Assembly: GCA_013203365.1 (NCBI GenBank)
Contig: JABMQG010000392.1
Coordinates: 1-9,151, forward strand
Length of the DNA stretch: 9,151 nt
From: Planctomycetota bacterium
GTDB taxonomy: Bacteria > Planctomycetota > Phycisphaerae > SM23-33 > FEN-1343
Reading direction: 5' to 3'
This document shows positions 5,733-9,151 of the stretch, piece by piece (positions within the stretch are counted from its first letter, which is position 1; every line of letters begins with the position of its first letter). The position numbers and the translations under genes are program-made. A model generated the notes under the pieces. The model made no database searches. It was not told the DNA's origin and saw only the letters and a list, made by a program, of their open reading frames with translations.

Positions 5733-6878
5733 TCATGATTTCTTCTCGCGCGTGCCGAAATACGCGGCGAGCTTGTCCATGAAACTCTTCTTCGCCGGAT
5801 GACTGTCCTTTTCCTCGGTCTGGGCCAGTTGATTCAGCAGCTCTTCCTGTTTCTTGGTCAGCTTGCGGGGCACCTCGATAACGACCTGAACGAGTTCGTG
5901 TCCGGGTCGGCCGGTGCGTATGTCTGGCAACCCGCGTTTGCGCAACGTGAATACTTCTCCGTGTTGCGTGCCCGCGGGGATGTCCATCAACTCGGTTCCG
6001 CTGAGTGTCGGCACATCCACCTGCCCGCCCAGCGCCGCCTGGGTGTAACTGATAGGCACCTGGCATATAAGGTTGTTTCCGTCCCGCCCCAGCAACGGGT
6101 GCTGCCGGACCCGCACGTAGCAGTGAAGGTCTCCTCGCTCGGCGCCGTTATCTCCGGGTTCCCCTTCACCTCGCAGTCGGACCGCCTGGCCTTCGTGGAC
6201 ACCCGCCGGAACGTGCACCGTCAGCACGCGATTGGTTCGCTGTCGGCCGGTGCCGTTGCACTTGGGGCACTTTGTTTCGATTCTGTTGCCCCGGCCGTGG
6301 CAGACCGGGCACGGGGTAATGCGGACACCCGTGCCGAAGAATCCCTGCATGGCCTGTTGCACCTGCCCGTGACCGCCGCAGGTGGGGCATGGTTTGGGCT
6401 GGGTGCCAGGTTTGGCGCCGCTGCCGCTGCAATGCTTGCAATAGTCGTTTCGCTCGAACTCCAACGTCTTGTCGACGCCTGTGGCCAGTTCCTCCAGCGA
6501 CAGTGTAACTTCGGCCTCCAGGTCGTACCCCCGCCGAGGCCCGCGTCGCCGCTTAGACCCAACCCCTGGCATCCCGCCGAAGATGTCCTCGAACATCGAG
6601 AATATGTCCCCAAACCCCATGCTCGAGAAGTCATGCATGCCGGCCCCACGCAGGCCCTCATGCCCGTAGCGATCGTAACACTGACGCTTGGCAGGGTCGG
6701 AGAGCACCTCATAGGCCTCGGCTAGTTCCTTGAACTTCGTCTCCGCCTCGGCCTTGTCGCCCTTGTAGTTGTCCGGGTGGAATTTCAACGCCAACCGGCG
6801 GTATGCGCGTTTAACCTCATCGCCGCCGGCGGTCTTACCCAAACCCAGGACTTCGTAATAATCGCGCTTTCCGGCCAC
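5733..6878 (-). CDS. dnaJ: Chaperone DnaJ (GTG start)
   Basis: DnaJ (Hsp40) delivers unfolded clients to DnaK and stimulates its ATPase. This protein of 381 aa has every canonical part: a J domain (about 5-75) with the HPD motif at 34-36; a short Gly/Phe-rich linker (78-117) with DIFSMFEDIFGG; four CxxCxGxG zinc motifs at 147 (CKHCSGSG), 164 (CPTCGGHG), 190 (CPVCHGRG) and 204 (CPKCNGTG); and the C-terminal substrate-binding and dimer domains (about 215-340). The frame is open back to an ATG at 6980, but that would add 34 residues encoded by the terminator hairpin. The GTG at 6878 has AGGA 5 nt upstream and places the J domain at the N-terminus (VAGKRDYYEV), as in the family, so it is preferred. 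It heads the dnaJ-grpE-fmdB block. Confidence 0.96.
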   Translation of the reverse strand: MAGKRDYYEVLGLGKTAGGDEVKRAYRRLALKFHPDNYKGDKAEAETKFKELAEAYEVLSDPAKRQCYDRYGHEGLRGAGMHDFSSMGFGDIFSMFEDIFGGMPGVGSKRRRGPRRGYDLEAEVTLSLEELATGVDKTLEFERNDYCKHCSGSGAKPGTQPKPCPTCGGHGQVQQAMQGFFGTGVRITPCPVCHGRGNRIETKCPKCNGTGRQRTNRVLTVHVPAGVHEGQAVRLRGEGEPGDNGAERGDLHCYVRVRQHPLLGRDGNNLICQVPISYTQAALGGQVDVPTLSGTELMDIPAGTQHGEVFTLRKRGLPDIRTGRPGHELVQVVIEVPRKLTKKQEELLNQLAQTEEKDSHPAKKSFMDKLAAYFGTREKKS

Positions 6879-6924
6879 ACTGGATTCCTGAATCAACGCC
6901 GGCACACTCCATGCAGTATCAGCC

Positions 6925-6965
6925 AAAAAACGCCCAGTAGCGCCCGCCGGGCGCCCTGGGCGTTT
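6925..6965 (-). terminator. Strong intrinsic terminator between groEL and dnaJ
   Basis: The arms AAACGCCCAG (6928-6937) and CTGGGCGTTT (6956-6965) pair perfectly over 10 bp. Inside them GCGCCC (6940-6945) and GGGCGC (6949-6954) pair around a 3-nt loop, giving about 16 bp in all. On the minus strand the stem leads directly into a run of T (GTTTTTTGG, 6925-6930). It lies about 33 nt past the groEL stop. On the plus strand the 3' side is also T-rich (TTTGAGTTTTG). Confidence 0.85.
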
Positions 6966-6997
6966 GAGTTTTGCCGACATTTGTTTTGCACAGGCAG

Positions 6998-8611
6998 TTA
7001 CCTGACGGCGCCTTGGATCTCCGCTTCGGACTTCTCGTCCAGATCGCAGACCATCAACTCGGTGGTCAGCAGCAGACCAGCCACGCTGGCGGCGTTCTGC
7101 AACGCCGTTCGCGAGACCTTGGCCGGGTCGATAATCCCCGCCTCGAACATGTCAACGTACTTGCCCTTAACCACGTCGTAACCGATGGTCTTTGCTCGCT
7201 CGCAAATCTCTGCGACGACCACCGCTCCGTCCTCGCCGCTGTTATTGACGATTTGAGTCGTGGGGGCTTTTAGCGCCTCGGCTACTATGTCGCAACCAAT
7301 CCTCTCGTCGCCTTTTGCCTTCTCGCGTACCTTGGCGACGGCCTCGATGCTGCGGAGGAATACCACGCCGCCTCCGGGCACGATACCCTCTTCAAGGGCG
7401 GCGCGGGTGGCGTGCATGGCGTCTTCCATCAGGTCCTTGCGCTCTTTCATCTCCGTCTCGGTGGCAGCGCCGGAACGAACCACCGCTACGCCGCCGGACA
7501 GCTTCGCCAGCCGTTCTTGCAGCTTCTCGCGATCGTAATCGCTGGTGGTTGACTCGATCTGCTTGCGGATGCTTTCGCACCTGGCCTTGACGGCGGCCTT
7601 CTTGCCGGCGCCCTCGATCAAAGTGGTGGTCTCCTTGTCAACCACCAGCCGCTTGGCCTGTCCCAGTTGGGCCAGCTCTACGTTCTCCAGCTTTATGCCG
7701 AGGTCCTCGCTGATGACCTGCCCGCCGGTCAATACGGCCATATCCTGTAGCATCGCCTTTCGCCTGTCACCGAAGCCTGGGGCCTTGACGGCACAGACGT
7801 TCAGAGTGCCGCGAAGCCGGTTGACCACCAGCGCCGCCATGGCTTCGCCCTCCAGGTCCTCGGCTATGATCAACATCGCCTTGCCGGCGCTGACAAGCTT
7901 CTCCAGCAGGGGAACCATATCGCGAAGGGAGGAAATCTTCTTCTCGTGGAAGAGGATATAGGCATCTTCCAACACGCATTCCAGCGTATTGGGGTTGTTC
8001 ATGAAGTATGCCGAGATGTAACCCTTGTCGAATTGCATCCCGTCGACCACCTCAAGTTCGCTTTCGATACCCTTGCCTTCCTCGACGGTGATTACCCCGT
8101 CTGCGCCAACCTTCCCGAACGCCTCTGCCAGCAGCTTGCCGATCTCCTCGTTCCAGTTGGCGCTGACCGTGGCGACCTTTCGCAAATCTTCGTTGCCCTT
8201 GACCTTCCTTGACTGGCCCTTGATGGATTCGACCGCGGCGTCAACCGCCATGTCTATCCCACGGCGCAAGGCAATGGCGTCGACGCCGGCGGTAACGCTT
8301 CTCAGACCGGCGCGAAAAAGAGCCTCGGCCAGCACCGTTGCGGTTGTGGTCCCGTCGCCGGCTACGTCGGAGGTCTTGCTTGCCACCTGGTTAACCATCT
8401 TGGCGCCCATGTTCTCGAACGGCGAGGGCAACTCAATTTCTTTGCTGACCGTAACGCCGTCTTTCGTAACTTTCGGGCCGCCGTACGATCTCTGAAGCAT
8501 CACGTTTCGACCACCCGGGCCCAACGTCACCTTGACGGCCGAGGTAAGCTTCTCCAGGCCGGCCAGCATCGCGCGGCTGGCATCGATGTCAAACATCATC
8601 TGCTTTGCCAT
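6998..8611 (-). CDS. groEL: Chaperonin GroEL, complete paralogue without GGM tail
   Basis: GroEL forms the ATP-driven double-ring chamber that folds proteins with the GroES lid in the cytoplasm. This 537-aa protein aligns over its full length. Conserved parts include GDGTTT (85-90, with D86), D51 in KDGV, the catalytic aspartate D397 in [16 protein letters not shown] (412-416), the apical substrate-binding segment GYISAYF (197-203) and [15 protein letters not shown] (276-290). Several residues at or near the nucleotide site differ from E. coli: TLGPKGRN reads TLGPGGRN (G33 for K34), and GYNAA reads GYDVV (479-480). The protein ends in [13 protein letters not shown] and lacks the Gly-Gly-Met tail. 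GGAG lies 7 nt before the ATG. It is downstream of groES with a hairpin between. It is probably a specialised second copy; the tailed groEL upstream may be the housekeeping one. Confidence 0.97.
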   Translation of the reverse strand: MAKQMMFDIDASRAMLAGLEKLTSAVKVTLGPGGRNVMLQRSYGGPKVTKDGVTVSKEIELPSPFENMGAKMVNQVASKTSDVAGDGTTTATVLAEALFRAGLRSVTAGVDAIALRRGIDMAVDAAVESIKGQSRKVKGNEDLRKVATVSANWNEEIGKLLAEAFGKVGADGVITVEEGKGIESELEVVDGMQFDKGYISAYFMNNPNTLECVLEDAYILFHEKKISSLRDMVPLLEKLVSAGKAMLIIAEDLEGEAMAALVVNRLRGTLNVCAVKAPGFGDRRKAMLQDMAVLTGGQVISEDLGIKLENVELAQLGQAKRLVVDKETTTLIEGAGKKAAVKARCESIRKQIESTTSDYDREKLQERLAKLSGGVAVVRSGAATETEMKERKDLMEDAMHATRAALEEGIVPGGGVVFLRSIEAVAKVREKAKGDERIGCDIVAEALKAPTTQIVNNSGEDGAVVVAEICERAKTIGYDVVKGKYVDMFEAGIIDPAKVSRTALQNAASVAGLLLTTELMVCDLDEKSEAEIQGAVR

Positions 8612-8637
8612 AGATATTCTCCATTCATGTCATGGCA

Positions 8638-8682
8638 CGGGAGCCAGCCGCAGCTGCGGTCTGCCGGGTCCGTTGGCTCCCG
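8638..8682 (-). ncRNA. Compound mRNA hairpin between groES and groEL
   Basis: CGGGAGCCA (8638-8646) and TGGCTCCCG (8674-8682) are perfect 9-bp inverted repeats. Between them CCGCAGCTGCGG (8648-8659) is a perfect 12-bp palindrome that can form its own small stem. On the minus-strand transcript the structure begins 12 nt after the groES stop and ends about 26 nt before the groEL start, just before the ribosome binding site. No T run follows, so it is more likely a processing or stability element, or a partial attenuator, than a terminator. It is a cis-acting mRNA structure, not a separate RNA gene. Confidence 0.55.
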
Positions 8683-8694
8683 CCATAACCATTG

Positions 8695-8985
8695 CTACTT
8701 GACCAATACCGCCAATACGTCTGTCTCGCGAAGGATGACGTACGGGTCGCCGTCGATGCTGACTTCGGTGCCGGCATACTTGCCGTAAAAAACCTCGTCA
8801 CCTTTCTTGAGGCCCATTTCGCCACGTTTTCCGCTGTCGAGCAGTTTGCCCGGGCCGACGGCGATGACCGAACCTCGCTGGGGCTTTTCCTTGGCGGTGT
8901 CCGGCAGCACGATGCCGCCGGTAGTTACTTCCTCTGCCTCACACTGTTTGATCAATACCCGATCTTCCAACGGATGTACTGCCAT
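8695..8985 (-). CDS. groES: Co-chaperonin GroES
   Basis: GroES forms the seven-subunit lid that closes the GroEL chamber. This 96-aa protein has the standard length and order: MAVHPLEDRVLIK at the N-terminus, the mobile loop (about 16-33) with the GroEL-contacting tripeptide IVL at 25-27, then GSVIAVGPGK (38-47), KKGDEVFYGKYAGTEV (60-75) and the C-terminal strand ETDVLAVLVK. The frame can be extended to a TTG at 9003, but the ATG at 8985 is chosen because GGAG lies 8 nt upstream, inside that extension, and because the family begins MxxxPLxDRVL. It is the only groES seen and lies between two groEL genes, so its product may serve both rings. Confidence 0.96.
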   Translation of the reverse strand: MAVHPLEDRVLIKQCEAEEVTTGGIVLPDTAKEKPQRGSVIAVGPGKLLDSGKRGEMGLKKGDEVFYGKYAGTEVSIDGDPYVILRETDVLAVLVK

Positions 8986-9091
8986 TTTTATTTCTCCATT
9001 CAATCCACTTATGCGGTTTGCTGATATTGTCTATTACCGGTTGTTGACTTGACTTGTCGTGTTCAGTCCAGGTTTCGTAATTAGCAGCGTG
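8986..9091 (-). other. Intergenic spacer between the tailed groEL and groES
   Basis: This 106-bp stretch holds no gene. Its minus-strand end carries the groES ribosome binding site. I find no CIRCE element (TTAGCACTC-N9-GAGTGCTAA), no convincing -35/-10 pair and no intrinsic terminator. A 5-bp inverted repeat TAGCA-GCG-TGCTA at 9082-9094 overlaps the stop codon of the upstream gene. Cotranscription with the upstream groEL is therefore likely. Confidence 0.5.

Positions 9092-9151
<60 letters not shown>

Noticed and set aside
5799..6725. Long plus-strand open frame opposite dnaJ, and similar antisense frames opposite groEL, grpE, fmdB and the 646-aa gene
   Set aside because: Each is the shadow of a confidently identified gene in GC-rich DNA. 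The translations are low-complexity or reflect the codon bias of the real strand.
9025..9041. TATTGTCTATT followed by CCGGT, also found at 752-769, as a shared regulatory element
   Set aside because: Several chance repeats of 11 bp are expected in a window of this size, and the spacing to CCGGT differs by one base between the two copies.

Overview
The window looks like chromosomal DNA of a planctomycete, probably Phycisphaerae-like. This is inferred from gene order and family composition (two groEL paralogues around one groES, followed by dnaJ, grpE and fmdB). No search could be run, so the assignment is provisional. GC content is moderate to high, almost all genes lie on the minus strand, and there is no sign of phage, transposon, CRISPR or integron.

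Layout in minus-strand transcription order (high to low coordinates). The window opens inside the 3' end of a groEL with a Gly-Gly-Met tail (9092-9151, partial). Next are groES (8695-8985) and a second, complete, tailless groEL (6998-8611), separated by a strong compound hairpin. A strong intrinsic terminator (6925-6965) closes the chaperonin block. A second block follows: dnaJ (GTG start at 6878), grpE, fmdB (start codon 2 nt after the grpE stop) and, 135 nt further on, yacG. Together these encode a GroEL/ES folding chamber with two alternative ring subunits and the DnaJ/GrpE co-chaperones of Hsp70; dnaK itself is not in the window. A 270-bp spacer (4037-4308) with a nested palindrome leads to a large multi-pass membrane protein of unknown function (2081-4021).

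The left part holds the only plus-strand gene, a divergent GT4-like glycosyltransferase (814-1935), convergent with the membrane protein. Its promoter is placed so that the transcript would start at or just before the ATG, so it may be leaderless. It is divergent from a small two-helix membrane protein with a PH-like domain (166-681). A small terminator and a good sigma-70-type promoter then lead into the 5' half of a tRNA-Lys(CTT) gene cut by the window edge (1-45).

I see no clearly new multi-gene system. The most notable points are the nucleotide-pocket changes and missing tail in the complete GroEL, the loss of all hallmark donor-binding residues in the glycosyltransferase, the RNA hairpins that punctuate the chaperone operon, and the uncharacterised 646-aa membrane protein.
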